64,000 nucleotides of DNA, from positions 66,140,594 through 66,204,593 of the forward strand of contig NC_069134.1 of NCBI RefSeq assembly GCF_026914265.1, written 5' to 3'. Source of the DNA: Mya arenaria. Taxonomy: Eukaryota > Mollusca > Bivalvia > Myida > Myidae. Under the pieces are notes generated by a model that did not search any database, was not told the DNA's origin, and worked only from the letters and a program-made list of their open reading frames with translations. Shown piece by piece: positions 24,970-37,400 of this stretch (position 1 is its first letter; each line of letters opens with the position of its first letter). The translations under genes and the position numbers were made by a program.

Positions 24970-27900
24970 TTACCATAATTGATTAATCGATTCCAAACAA
25001 TTAAAAAAAATCCTTAAAAATGAAATGATATGTAAACACTATTTCACTGATCAATAAACAAACAAACGAAGTGAATGCTTTTTGGAAACCGTATATCGAT
25101 AAAGTATATTATACAGATTACGCCGCCTCTATTTAGCATGATCATTTCACTTTTCGATCGTCGCCATTTTGTAAGCGCCCTGCCTAAGAGTGTGTCATGG
25201 ACTTCAGCTGGATTAAATGTGCATTGTAAGTATTTTATAATCAGATTGTTACACATGAACGGCTCTACGTGTGCGTGGCATGACAGTTATTGAAATTGCT
25301 TCATTATTTGCACTGTATACATATTGTTCTTTGTGCAAATATCTGTGTTTTACCTGCGTTGTTTATGTGCGTGACCTACATTAATTGAGAGGCCTAAATC
25401 ATGAACCTGCGTGTTTATTCTATTATTTAATTTGTTTAGATTACGATGTGAATATGTGTAGTTCATCTAGCTTATTTTGATGACGTATATTATGCTTTTC
25501 GTTAATCTATGCATTCGTGCCGTTCGTGACTTACACAGCTTCGTGACCTTAGGTGACCTACTACGTAGTTACATACCATGAATGTACTCAGTAGCGATGC
25601 CAAGTCGATTGTAGTTATCTCCCCTTATGAATCTCATGAATATAAATTTCTCACGGAAGGCGACTCAATGCTGGTTCCGGTTTTATACACCCTTTAAAAG
25701 ACGTATATCAACATTTGCGGAGAACCATGTGGCTATTTATAGAATTAGATGATGAAATATTCTGGGATCCAGTCAGAGTTCACTGAAAACGAAAGTGAAA
25801 ATTTGATTAAACGTTTTTTTTTCATGTTTTAAGGCAAGTACAAAGGATTATTTGGTTTGTATTTAAGCATGGGAGGGGTCTCTCATAGTTTTTATCACTT
25901 TTGATACGAAAACAACTGGACTATGAACGTTCTTAGACCATTTATAGACTTCGCCAAAATGTAAACAAAAATCCAAAATGGCTGCCGCGAAATGAAACTA
26001 CCTGGTACAGTTTTCACTTAGTCAGATGTTTGATGATTAATGCATGAAGCAGTTGCTGACAGCTTCAAAATGCAAGTACACCATGTGTAAATAGGTGTAA
26101 ACATTAAGAATGAATACATTTTATGTCTGTTCTTTAAATATTTGTTAAAAAAACATGTTTTTTTTCACAAAGTTTGTGCACTAAGTTGTGTTCGTCCCCA
26201 GTTTCGTACCGTTTCGTTCACAGATATGTTTACAGTATGTAATAAAGACGTGTTTATATAAAATTAAGCCCGAGAAAAATTCCAGATTTAGGTTACATCA
26301 GTAGTTTTTTAACTGAAATGTGATATTGGGTTCATCTTCAAGTGTTGGCTTCATCGCACCTGTCATGAGCAGCTTTTGATCGTGGTGGATCACTTAAAAG
26401 TTGAACCCATCAATTTAAACTGGTATGCCAGGGATGTGTTAATTGAGTATGTTGTGTAGGCTATAAGGGCGTCAATGATTGTATGTTTGGGTGTTGTTGA
26501 TTTATCTATTTTCCTTTCTTATTATTTTAAACAGACTCGGGAGGAACTGTAAAGAACCAGCCAGACAGCCCGCACGCCGAGCTGCCCACCAGGCCGAGCT
26601 GTACTTTGTGTATGCCAACATGCCGACATGCTGTAATTTGTTAGTACTTCAAGATCATATAATGGAAAATTGTATCCAAACTGAAGTATAATTTGAGTAA
26701 GTTTGGGTCATATAAGCCCATTGATACTGTTTGTTCCATTCCTTAATGAATTCCTTTTATGTTGTTTCTCGATCATTTCTGGAGCGGCTTTGATAATAAT
26801 ATTATTTTCTAATGACACTGCTGACTCGTATAAGACTTTGGTCGTTATTGTGCATCTATTCGCACATTTTGTTTGCTCTTTTAAGCAAACATTACATTAA
26901 TTTAAAATTCTATAAGCAAATAAACAAAACTTACTGCACATTTGATGCAGAATGATGTTTTATTTAGTGTGCATATAATTTTGAGCTTATGGACAAGAAA
27001 ACATCTCCTTCAACAATCACAGCAACACAATGAGATCCCTATTTTAAAGAAATAATGCCACCTTTTATTAATTCATTTATTCATTCCATTAATCATTCAT
27101 ATATATTCATTTATTTATGCAGTTTATACATTGAAAAACTTGACATTTCTTAAAGCAAAAGAAATGAAAAGTGAACTGCTTTCATAAAGATTAGAGTCTT
27201 TTCCCTTCATGCATTAAAAAAATCAACCTTAATACATTATAAATGTCTGAATGTTTTGTTTATTTCAATAGCGAGCCTGGTTGCTGTAGCCACAGGGGAC
27301 AAGAACCAGTGCTGGTAAAAATGTGGTCTCATGTGGTTTTCCATACCGGTATTCAGCAAGGATTTCAGAGAAAGGAATACTGTCTCCAAGTAAGAAGAAA
27401 TTCTAAGCATGTCTGGTTTTAATGCTTTCAAAATGCATCTGGGTACTCAATAAGATGAGATTAGCCTTTGAATTATTAAAATCTGATAGCAAACTGTCCA
27501 AAAGACTTTATATTTCATAAAATTTGTCCTGAAAATCTTTCTATTCATGAACTTTTCTGCATATTTATCACATTTATGACCACATAAAAGGTTGTGTATG
27601 CCTCAAATGAGTGTTTACATGCCTTTTTCAAGCTTTAACAGTATTGGCAGATAGTTTTATAAGTGTAAAACATTGCTTTTGTGTCTTGCTTGCAGATCAT
27701 GATGTGCCAATAAGCTCCAGTTAGCTGTGCCTTTTTCCTCCCACCGGTAGTCCTTCAATCTGAATCCAGGAGATGCAGCTCTGAATCCAATATTTCAGGA
27801 GAATGAAGGTGTTAGTCAACTATGTAGTACTTGTTTGTGTGTAAATGATCACAAGAGTGAGATTTATAGCAAGGCAGGTGTAAATAAGCAACTTATAGAC

Positions 27901-28019
27901 ATTGGTGAAGTGATGTACTCTGATTTTAATTCCAAATCTAGCCTTCAAAACAGATACTTAAAGGCCAGAACAGCTTATGCGATGGTAATTTGTACGTAGT
28001 ATGTGCGTCTTTAAACAAT

Positions 28020-28480
28020 TCATGTTTACACGATACAGCCTTCAGTTTTGATGGTATCTTGATGAAACCTGTACAGTATTTACATATCCATTAGAGCTCG
28101 GTTTCTTTTGAAAACCAGCCAGATCCGACCATGTTTGACTAGATATGGGCCTTGATCGTATAAAAATCCTGTAAACAATCGCTCATTAACACAATACAGC
28201 CTTCAGTTTTGATTGTATCTCGATAAAACTTGTACGGTATCCACATATCCATAAGAGCTTGGTTCCTTTCGAAAACCAGCCAGATCCGCTCAGACATGCC
28301 TAGATTATGGGCCTTGATAGTATAAAAAAATCAGTTTGTCAGTTAACAATTGTTCGTTAAAATGATACAGCTTTCAGTTTTGATTGTATCTCGATGAAAC
28401 TTGTACAGTATCTACATATCGATAAGAGCTCGGTTCCTTTTGAAAACCAGCCAGATCGACTCAGCCAGTAGAGCATATGC
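28020..28480. repeat. About 165-bp tandem array, right arm
   Basis: This is the inverted counterpart of 15460-16330, with about three units marked by GAAAACCAGCCAGATC. The copy number is lower than in the left arm. Confidence 0.85.
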
Positions 28481-29689
28481 CCTTTTGGGCCTCTTGTTTA
28501 TATAAAACTCTAAGCGCAAAAGAAGTGCGAAAACCTTATTTTGCTTAGAAAAAAACTAAGAAAAAAGAGTAGGCAGGTCATTTTTGTGGTGCTGTTCTGT
28601 AGACAACATTGAAAGCAACAAGGTAAACTTTACTTGGTCAGATTATTCCAATGCATAAGGAAATAATGGCTCTTCAAAGGTTTGCAGCTTACCATTTGAG
28701 GGAAATGGCTGTTTCTGCTTTTTATGAAAATACCACAGGTGCTAATACTTGTCTTAATCATTTATTGTTTAATATATCATTTCCAAACTTTCAGTATGTG
28801 TTGCATATAGCCTGCAGATGAACTATATGAGTTTTGAAGTCTGTTTCCCCCTCTATCATGCAATGAATATTAATGACTATGTATGTGGTACATGTACTTT
28901 CAGAAAACTGAAGCCTTCAGGAAGTCAATGCCACCATGGTATTGATTAATTCAGCTCTGTTGTACTCAGCTGTGATGTAACATGCCTTCAAGCCATTATC
29001 CGAAGAACATTCAGACGTTCTAAATGGACCATTGCCCTGTTGCCATGGAAATCATTATGAGGAGGAGCACACAAACTGTCACTTGTTTTGGATATCAGAT
29101 GTACCACGAACTGACCATAAACTTTTCAGATGCTCTGTTTATTTCATCAGCCAATTTCGATGTAAATTTTACTGAATAATGACAAACAGTCTTACTCATA
29201 AGCATCTCTTACTCATTCGTATTCCACAACTAAACATGCTTGCAATTACACTGTGCCATCTATCATAATATAGCAATGCTGCAATGTCCACATTTTTTTT
29301 GTACCAGTTGTTGCTTTATACTGAAACTTTTATTGAAATGGTGCATAAACACTGACAACACATCAATGTTTCGTTCATACATTTGTACATGTTCTTTCAG
29401 TGTTGATAATGTTGACATATTTCATGAACATTTACACATGTGTTTATTGCCAACCTCATCAAAACATGCTTAGTTTGCTCGCATACATATTTCCAAAACA
29501 GACATTTACTGAATGTATTACTACTTTACGTTGATTTTGATATGTAAATAAAACATTGTACTACTTGTTTGTACAAAACACTTTTCATTTGCTATGTTGT
29601 TTGTTTCCATGTTCTGTCTGCATACAGATGGTATTATCATATCAATTTTAGCTCGACTATTCGTAGGATATGGAGAGCTATACTACTCA

Positions 29690-30213
29690 CCCAAGTGTCG
29701 GCGTCACACCTTGGTTAAGGATTTGCGTGCAAGCACACATAGGTTAATATCTCAGTTACTTCTTGAGGTATCGCATTGAGACTTGATACAATGGTACTCA
29801 ACCATCCAACCTACTTAATTAACCAAGTTAGATAACTGTACTTTGCATTTAATGCAAATTATAGGCTTTTATTATTTGACTAAGAAATTCTGGTTAAGGT
29901 TTTGCATGCAAGCACACATAGGTAAATATCTCATTAAATACTTGAGGTATTGCATTGAGACTTGAAACAATGTTACTCAACCATCCAACCTACTTAATAA
30001 ACCAAGTAAGATAACTCTACTTTGCATTTAAAGCAAATAATAGGCTTTTATTATTTGACTTAGAAATTCTGGTTAAGGTTTTGCGTGCAAGCACACATAG
30101 GTAAATATCTCATTAAGTACTTGAGGTATTGCATTGAGACTTGATACAATGGTACTCAACAATCCAATCTACTGAATTAACAAAGTTAGATAACTGTAGT
30201 TTGCATTTAATCC
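29690..30213. repeat. 178-bp tandem array, right arm, first part
   Basis: This is the inverted equivalent of the left-arm array, with units at about 29715, 29906 and 30082. It is broken off after TTTGCATTTAATCC by the nuclease/PHD cassette. Confidence 0.88.
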
Positions 30214-30224
30214 AAATAGAGCGT

Positions 30225-30290
30225 TCCCGATAGGTGACCTAGTTTCCGGTGTCCTCCATCTTGGTAGACAAGTGCGCGCACCGGTAGAAA
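30225..30290 (+). promoter_or_regulatory. Probable 5' UTR/initiation region of the nuclease gene
   Basis: GC-richer than its surroundings. CCTCCATCTTGG at 30252-30263 resembles an inverted YY1-type initiator, and AAAATGGCGACG at 30288 overlaps the start codon. The assignment rests on motif shape only. Confidence 0.35.
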
Positions 30291-32408
30291 ATGGCGACGA
30301 TTAAAAGAAAACCAGTGTTATCGTGTAAAAAAAAGTCAAATTCTAAAGTGAGTGGGAATTCTATCGAGTGTGAAGAGGTTTTTTTGTATCGAGATGGACT
30401 AGATGCATTAGAAAAGAATCGTTATGTGGACAAATTGACCGTAATTCACGGGTAAGACCCCTTCTGTGGTCAACGGATGAAACCAGTTCGTGTCAGGGTT
30501 TGTCAGTGATGTCGGCAGCTGTATCATCAATGACAAAAGTGTTGTGACAGCCAAGGTCTGTTAATTTCAGATGAACGTTATGAATTATATACATTATTTC
30601 TGTACTTGAATTTCATTGAAAAAAACCCCAAACAAACAAATTTTGAAATGTGAGTTTTTAATATCCAATATTTATTATCTTCTTTGGCTTGGTGTTATAC
30701 ATGTATGAAATAAAAATCACCTCACTTAGGCAATCAAACAAACAACAGTTTTTAACAATTTCATTAATGATATCTGAAGGTTTACAAGGCAATAAAATAA
30801 GAATAACATTTAAAGTTATTCATCTATAATATCAGATATTAATTTTAGCAAAATGTAATTATTGTTATTTAATATTATATCATTAACACTGTGCATATTT
30901 CAGGTTCTACACTCCCAGCGACTGAATGAAAAACCACTCCGGCCCTGGATAATCGCAGAGAGAGATGGTCCTATTATAGCGGGACATTGTACATGTATGG
31001 CTGACTCGGTGAAACCTGCACCAATGTTGCTTCCCTGTTGTTCTGCATTGAAGCAGTTGTTAAGCTACGCGAGAGTCGTACTGTGACAGAGGTGCCTGCT
31101 TATTGGAAGTTACCACGTACATTCAATCACCTGTCTTATGCACAGCTGAAAGAGATCGATTTTACCAGTGCTGCTACACTGAAGAGAAAGTTTGATACAT
31201 CTGTTGATATTAGCCAGGAATCTGCCACACAGCCACAGCTCAACACAAGAAAAATGAAAAATCCACCTTCAGCTGACAGAGTGCAGGCTTTCTTCCAAAA
31301 TCTAGCCCAGTCAAAGTCAAATCCAGCGATATTGTCACTGCTGCCAGAATTCTCAGACAATTATGTGCCAGAGATTTTACAATGTGAATTGCCAAAGATT
31401 CTTACAGAACTTAGGGAAGAAAGTGCATATGACCTTGAGTACAATGAGCTCCTTGCTAAGTGTAGTGATCTTGAGGTTAGTGTGTCACCTGCTCAAGCTA
31501 CCCATGTTGAGGCAATCACTCGTGACCAGTCTACAAACAGACTATGGTACAGGTTCCGTTCAGGAAGGATGACTGCGTCCAGAATGAAAGCTGTGTGCCA
31601 CACAGATCCTTGCAAGCCAGCTTTAAGTCTTGTATCCAATATATGCTACCCAGAAGGCAACAAGATTAGTGTAATAACAACAAAATGGGGATGTACCCAT
31701 GAGAAGAAGGCAATTGAGGCATTCACTGCACAAATAAGCAAGCAGCACCAGAATGTATGGATAAGACCTTCTGGCTTCATAATATCGTCTGAACATCCAC
31801 ACATAGGTGCATCTCCTGATGCAATGATGTCATGTGACTGCTGTGGCATCAGCACAGTGGAAGTCAAATGTCCATTTTGTGCCAAAGACTGTCTTGTTAA
31901 AGATGTAGTCGACAAAAACTTTTGTCTTCAGAAAGACCAGGATGGTAAGATGTGCTTGTCGAATTCGCATCAATATTACTACCAGGTGGAAACACAACTG
32001 GGTGTGTGTAAGCTTGAAAGAGCTTTCTTTGTTGTTTGGACTCTTCAGGACTTGCACATTGAAGAAGTGCTTTTCGATGACAAATTTTGGGGGGAAATCT
32101 GTGCAAAGTCTTTGCACATCTTCAAAACAGCTATTTTACCTGAACTTGTAGGGAAGTTTTATACTAAAGGCTGTGTGGAAGGCGGCAAGAAAAAAAGCTC
32201 AAGTGAGGATTCACCTCAGACTGAACTATTTTGTTATTGTAGGGATGTGGAATATGGGGAAATGGTAGCGTGTGACAGCAATGAATGCCGCTATGAATGG
32301 TTTCATTTCAACTGTGTTGGTGTGAAATCTGTACCGAAAGGACAGTGGTTTTGTCCAGACTGTAGAAAATTAAGAAATTTGAAACGGAAAAAAACTAAGC
32401 ATTCATAA
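30291..32408 (+). pseudogene. SWIM zinc finger / YqaJ nuclease / PHD-finger protein, N-terminus damaged
   Basis: This belongs to a family, common in bivalve and cnidarian genomes, that combines a SWIM finger, a YqaJ/lambda-exonuclease-like PD-(D/E)xK domain and a C-terminal PHD finger; its cellular role is unknown. Segment 1 is 30291-30451 (Met-Ala-Thr-Ile start). Segment 2 is 30481-30555 (25 codons, donor GTCTGT). Segment 3 starts at 30904 after ATATTTCAG and continues VLHSQRLNEKP. Damage is visible. Segments 1 and 2 are only 29 bp apart, too short for an intron, and family members have about 60-70 more residues there. A one-base deletion near 31003 breaks the SWIM finger (HCTCMA, then LGETCTNVASLL), and its last ligand is Asn in place of His. 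The frame from 31038 to 32408 is intact. Confidence 0.85.
31038..32408 (+). CDS. Intact 456-codon YqaJ-nuclease and PHD-finger frame
   Basis: After the SWIM frameshift one open frame runs to TAA. The nuclease core shows RFRSGRMTASRM, then HEKKAIEAF, GASPDA and VEVKCP; the last two carry the Asp and the Glu-x-Lys of the PD-(D/E)xK active site. The last 55 residues form a C4HC3 PHD finger: FCYC, CDSNEC, WFHFNC and WFCPDC. The family is presumed to degrade or process DNA, while PHD fingers usually read histone H3 tails. The frame begins without an ATG (the first Met is about 70 codons in, KMKNPPS). An expressed protein would need the upstream exon, a downstream Met or a correction of the frameshift. 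An assembly error at one base is possible. Confidence 0.85.
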   Translation: MFCIEAVVKLRESRTVTEVPAYWKLPRTFNHLSYAQLKEIDFTSAATLKRKFDTSVDISQESATQPQLNTRKMKNPPSADRVQAFFQNLAQSKSNPAILSLLPEFSDNYVPEILQCELPKILTELREESAYDLEYNELLAKCSDLEVSVSPAQATHVEAITRDQSTNRLWYRFRSGRMTASRMKAVCHTDPCKPALSLVSNICYPEGNKISVITTKWGCTHEKKAIEAFTAQISKQHQNVWIRPSGFIISSEHPHIGASPDAMMSCDCCGISTVEVKCPFCAKDCLVKDVVDKNFCLQKDQDGKMCLSNSHQYYYQVETQLGVCKLERAFFVVWTLQDLHIEEVLFDDKFWGEICAKSLHIFKTAILPELVGKFYTKGCVEGGKKKSSSEDSPQTELFCYCRDVEYGEMVACDSNECRYEWFHFNCVGVKSVPKGQWFCPDCRKLRNLKRKKTKHS

Positions 32409-32498
32409 TGAAAAATTGACAAGCATACAGTATTTATGAAGGACAGACTGTTGTGTGTTATAATTTGCGTTACTTAAAACATGTGCTTGGATTATGAT

Positions 32499-32597
<99 letters not shown>
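32499..32597. repeat. (GAT)n microsatellite 3' of the nuclease gene
   Basis: About 30 GAT units interrupted once by GATTGATG, located some 90 bp after the stop codon, perhaps in the 3' UTR. Confidence 0.95.
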
Positions 32598-32904
32598 GTG
32601 GTGGTTCATGTTGTTGCTGTTGTTGATGATGATGAATGAATAAATGATGAATGAATGATGATGTGTACAGTATTGAAGTGATATTAGACAAGAAGACAGT
32701 ATTTATAAGGTACAGATTGCGTTTGCAATTTGCATTAAACATAATTTTTTTGCTTGCCATGTTGCATTCAATTTTGTTTTCATTTTATGGCTTGTTTTGA
32801 CATATTGTTGGAGTGTTATTGGTGATGATGAAAATGAAAACATAGGTAAAAATCATGTGAAATAAATGTCAACCAATTATGATATTGTCTTCTGTACATT
32901 ATGA

Positions 32905-33480
32905 TGAGGCCTTTATTGTTCGACTTAGAAATTTGAGGAATTGCATTAAGACATGTTACAAGGTACTCAACCATCCAACCTTATTAATTAACCAAGTAAG
33001 ATAACTTGACTTTGCATTTAATGCAAATGATAGGCCTTTATTATTCGACTTAGATATTTTGATTAAGGTTTTGTGTGCAAGCACACATTATATAAATATC
33101 AAAGCAACTACTTGATGTATTGCATTGAGACTCATACAATAGTACTCAGCCATCAAACTTCCCCATGTAAGATAGCTCTAGTTTCATTAAATGCAAAAGT
33201 TGCCCTTTATTATTCGACATAGAAATTCTAGTTAAAGTTTTGCGTGTAAGCACACATAGGTAAATTTCTCAGCAACTACTCGATGTATTGCATTGAGACT
33301 TTATAGAAGGGTATTCAACCACTAAATGTCATTGAATAACCAAGATATATAACTGTATTTTGCAAATAATTGCCCTTTATTATTAGACTTAAACATTCTA
33401 GTTGAAATTTTCCATGTAACCACATTTATGTTTATATCTCACCACATGATTTGCATTGAAATCTTATCTAACAGCGATCC
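32905..33480. repeat. 178-bp tandem array, right arm, second part
   Basis: The array resumes at GGCCTTTATTGTTCGAC after the cassette and runs about three more copies. Compared with the left arm, about 55 bp of one unit are missing just after the cassette. Confidence 0.85.
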
Positions 33481-33800
33481 ATGCATGTTTCGCCAAAACT
33501 TTTCAATCCTTACACTGAAAAGCGGCGGAATAGTCGAGCCCGCTGTCTCTGTGGCAGCTTTTGTTCAAAATTAACGTGATGTTCATTTCCATTGTGAAAC
33601 TTATCCCTTGGGAACGTTCAAACATATTATACATACATTATTTTTTATCTTACACTGTATATATATGTTCTATATGTATATATCACGCCTAATAAAATTG
33701 AAGTCGGTCAACTCGTACGTTGTTGTAAAACATATGAACCCCACCTTTCAACTTCCCTGTGTGTTCCTATCAATTCGTTTCTGAAATTCCTGTCATCATT

Positions 33801-34154
33801 TGAATAAAATGCTTACTCTCGCGGGGCCACTGTTCCTCAGCGCTTTCAGCGCTTTGATTGCGTTTGTAATGAAAGGTCTCAACAATTAATTACTTCTATT
33901 AAGAACTTTATTTTTCACGACTCAACGTTTCACAAGTGCCGTGGAATGAATTCTTTGATGCTTGGGGGGATAAATAAATTTCGCATATGAAGTAGTTGTA
34001 GTAGTAGTAGGTATAGAAATAGTAGTAATAGAACGAGCAGTACTAGTAGTACTAGTAGAAGTAGTAGTAGAAGTAGTAGTAGGAAAAGTAGTAGTAGGAA
34101 AAGTAGTAGTAGTAGTAGAAGCAGTAGCAGTAGCAGTAGCAGTAGCAGTAGCAG

Positions 34155-34220
<66 letters not shown>

Positions 34221-34700
34221 CAGTTGTAGTAGCAGTTGATGATGATGCAACAACAACACAAAAGTAGAAAATTAGCAATACATTACTGTGTTTTAAAACA
34301 AAGAGATAGAAGGGACAAAAATTTGCAATCCAAACTTTGGAAGATTTTAAGACACAGATATACGGATGCGATACCCTAAATCTTTGCAAATAGCCCCTTA
34401 ACTCTTTGGCGTGCTCGCTGTTAACCACCATTAGACGGGTATCATCTGAACTCGGTTGAACCAGTACTAAATGTTTAAAAATATATGTAGCTAACATATT
34501 GATGATGTCCATTTTTTCATTGTAGGGATGTTTTGTTTTAAAGCATTTTTGATGTAAAAAACAGTTGAACACCGTTAATCCGAAATCGTAGGGACCCAAA
34601 AGTTCGTTTTCTTACAACGTCGTCGGCGTTAACCCCGCTGGTGTAACGGCTATTTTTTGTCGAAGGAAAAAGCTGAAGCGACGTGCACGAAGGGAAATAT
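33801..34700. repeat. (GTA/GCA)n microsatellite and adjacent dispersed repeat
   Basis: Trinucleotide runs of GTA and GCA type fill about 33985-34222. They give poly-Ala, poly-Leu and poly-Cys frames that are not genes. The segment 34330-34480, read on the minus strand, is a diverged homologue of 39335-39480. Both are followed by trinucleotide microsatellites. Confidence 0.75.
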
Positions 34701-36360
34701 ATCAAGGGGTCTACAACAATGTATGTGCACACAATGCGGTTCACTGTTTCGGGATGGCCCCCGGTATGTGTGTGTGTGATAGTGAAGAGTAAACTGTTAC
34801 TAATCTCAAAGGAGCAAGAGAAAGGTATAACAGAGTTCTTTTATAAAAAATAAATAACCTAAATAACCCATAAACATGTTATATACTTCCTTCTTGGTTA
34901 ATATGGTCGAAAGTTTTCGAAACGTGTCAAGTTTTCCATGGCTAAGCCTTTTCCGTGAAGCAGAACCTCTTCGGCGCAATGTTGTACCGGTTATATCTCG
35001 TCAATGTTTAAAGCGACTCTGAACCTCAAAGACACGAATCTGTCTGTTGACCAAACAAAACGCCAGGCTTCGTATACCATTCACTGCTGCTCTGCCGCTG
35101 AGTGTTCGCTCAAACTAAAATCTTTAATTGTTAGAACAGCCCATGCAGCAGTTATACCGTAGCAATAGCTAATAATATACTTTCAGAACTATAACGATTT
35201 CTGCTTAACAAACTGACTAGCTCTCATGAGTGGGTTATATAAGGGTCGTGATATTCATTTTGGTCTACTAACTTATTTACATACTACCAATCCATACAGT
35301 ATATTTAAATCAATTATGATTGCCAAATCAACTAACAAACATACACAAAAGATTCTGCTTGCATTTCAAATTACTCTTACATCGGTAATGAATAAAAATC
35401 AAACAAACGCTATCGATCATAACTAATCTTACAACAACAAATAAATATTTATAACAACATTTGTATACACGTTGCAAATAGAAACTAAAGGTAACACGAA
35501 ACGAATCAACCATAAACATCAGCCAAAAAAACTGCATCTTCTGTAAACTTTCCATCAACATGAATGTTCCATATACACTAGCCAATGACAACTGTGAAGG
35601 GTGTTCCACAATGCAAACGTGGTTGGGGAAGATTAAAAATTAAAACAACAACAACATGTTTTATAAAGATTGAAGATCAGTGTTTTTCAGGGATAAAAGA
35701 TACATATCTTGCATAAGGTTTTGCGGTAAAAATAAGCTGACCAAATTTTGCAGTTTTCGAAACGTTTCTTGACTTATCTCGTCAGCAGTTTTCCTCCATC
35801 TCTGTATTATCAGCTAGTTCTTCAGCAGTTTGCACGAACCTACAAACATATAAAACGACCAAAAAATATTGATAATAAGAATCATTGGATATTAAATTGA
35901 ACTTGCATATAGCTGGGTGAAGTATCTCATTATAACACGATATTTCATCACCTGCTTGTCTTTCGTTTATATATATTTTAAAACTAAAATTAATTAAAAA
36001 GTTTTGACAGCAACAGTGGCATTTTTGCAGCTTTCAATACTTATAATGTAAAACTTCCAAAATCGAAGAGCACTTAAATGTTCTTTCGGCAACAACATAG
36101 TGTTGATTCAGTTCTATAAGAAGGGTAAATTGAAATATCAATAAAATTTCCCCTTGCGTATACGGAACCCAACTGTCCAATTATTCATTTTATTAAACGA
36201 ATACTGTAATGTCTAGAATCGACAGGGTCTCCTAAACCGTTGACGATTCATACGATGCGGTGTTAGTCAATAGTTATCCTGTTGTATACAAGACGAATGT
36301 TGATGTTAGGCATCAAAGACGCGGCTGAATGGGTTTTATTGAATATTAATACATGTATAT
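34701..36360. other. Unique AT-rich sequence, no gene seen
   Basis: No splice-bounded or long credible frame. Short open frames on both strands lack any recognisable domain. Confidence 0.55.
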
Positions 36361-37400
36361 ATATTGATGTTCATGAAACATTCTGATTAAGTTTCATGAA
36401 TATTAGACCAAACATAATGCCTCTAGTGTGTTCCAGATTGAACCTAATCACCTTGTTTTTGACCCCATGTGACCAACTTTTACAAGCGGTCGATATTTCA
36501 TCAAGGGGTATATTTTGACAAAGTTTGAATATAATCTGAACAATCATTACCATGATATGGTTCTGGACAAGATTTTTCTAGTATTTGACCTAGTGACCTA
36601 ATGTTTGATCATATTCGACCGAATTATAAATATGTCCAAAAGCTCATCAAGGGAATCATTCTGATTAAAATTCATGAATATCAGACCATGTATAATGCTT
36701 TTAGTATGTTCTAAAGTTTTTTTTTTAAAATTTGACCTAGTGACCTTTTTTACCCCATGTGATTTACTTTAACAATATTTCATCAAGAGGTATATTCTGA
36801 CCAATTTTGAACATAATCTGACCAATCATTACCATGATATGGTTTCTAGCAAGTTTTTTTGTATAAAGATTTGACCTAGTGACCTAACTGTTGATTATAT
36901 GTCACCCAGTTTTAAATATGTCCAAGAGTTCATGAAGGATAATATTCTGATTAAGTTTCTTGAATATTTGACTATGTATAATGCCTTGAGTATTTTCCAA
37001 GGATTTTTTCTAAGATTTGACCTAGTGGCCTAGTTTTTGACCCCCTGTAACCCATCTTTACAAGTGGTCGAGAATTTATCAAGGGGAACATTCTCACCAA
37101 GTTTGACATATTTGTAACCAGTGCCTACCAAGATATGGTTCCGGACAGAAAAAGTGTGACAGACGGGCGGACAATGCCAATACAATATCCCCCTCACGAA
37201 ACCTTCGGTTCGGCGGGGTCCAGTAGTTTTATAGTTATGCTCCGTACAAGAAAAATTGCAATGGATCGACTGACCGACCACAGGGTGACTCCAATATACC
37301 CCCTTCAAAGTTTGTTTGTCGAGGGAATAATACATGAATATTCTGGAACTTAAAATTCCATCCAGTAGTTTTTAAGTTATACTCTGGACAAGAAAAAGTA
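36361..37400. repeat. Interspersed repeat with about 300-bp internal direct repeats
   Basis: Three imperfect units each contain TTTGACCTAGTGACC, ACCATGATATGGTT and a TCATCAAGGG-type block. The unit series ends in GACGGGCGGACAATGCC. This pattern is familiar from bivalve genomes. No coding capacity was recognised. Confidence 0.75.

Larger units (their letters stand above)
30214..32905 (+). mobile_element. Nuclease/PHD gene cassette present in only one palindrome arm
   Basis: Alignment of the two arms places the cassette between TTTAATCC and GGCCTTTATTG within one 178-bp unit. It contains a GC-richer 5' region, a gene with introns, a (GAT)n microsatellite and 3' sequence. I see no terminal inverted repeats or target duplication at its edges, so the mechanism (insertion here, or deletion from the other arm) is open. 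Confidence 0.7.
24970..33800 (-). repeat. Right arm of giant inverted repeat
   Basis: This is the inverted copy of 12233-21984. It lacks the 2.3-kb insert of the left arm (the junction equivalent lies near 25760-25825) and carries a 2.7-kb nuclease/PHD cassette at about 30214-32905, absent from the left arm. Collinearity outside these differences is continuous from end to end. Confidence 0.93.

Noticed and set aside
32403..32760. Poly-His, poly-Ser and poly-Ile frames
   Set aside because: Translation of a (GAT)n microsatellite.
33922..34599. 225-codon frame with poly-Ala and poly-Thr
   Set aside because: Driven by (GCA/GTA)n microsatellites and a dispersed repeat; no domain.
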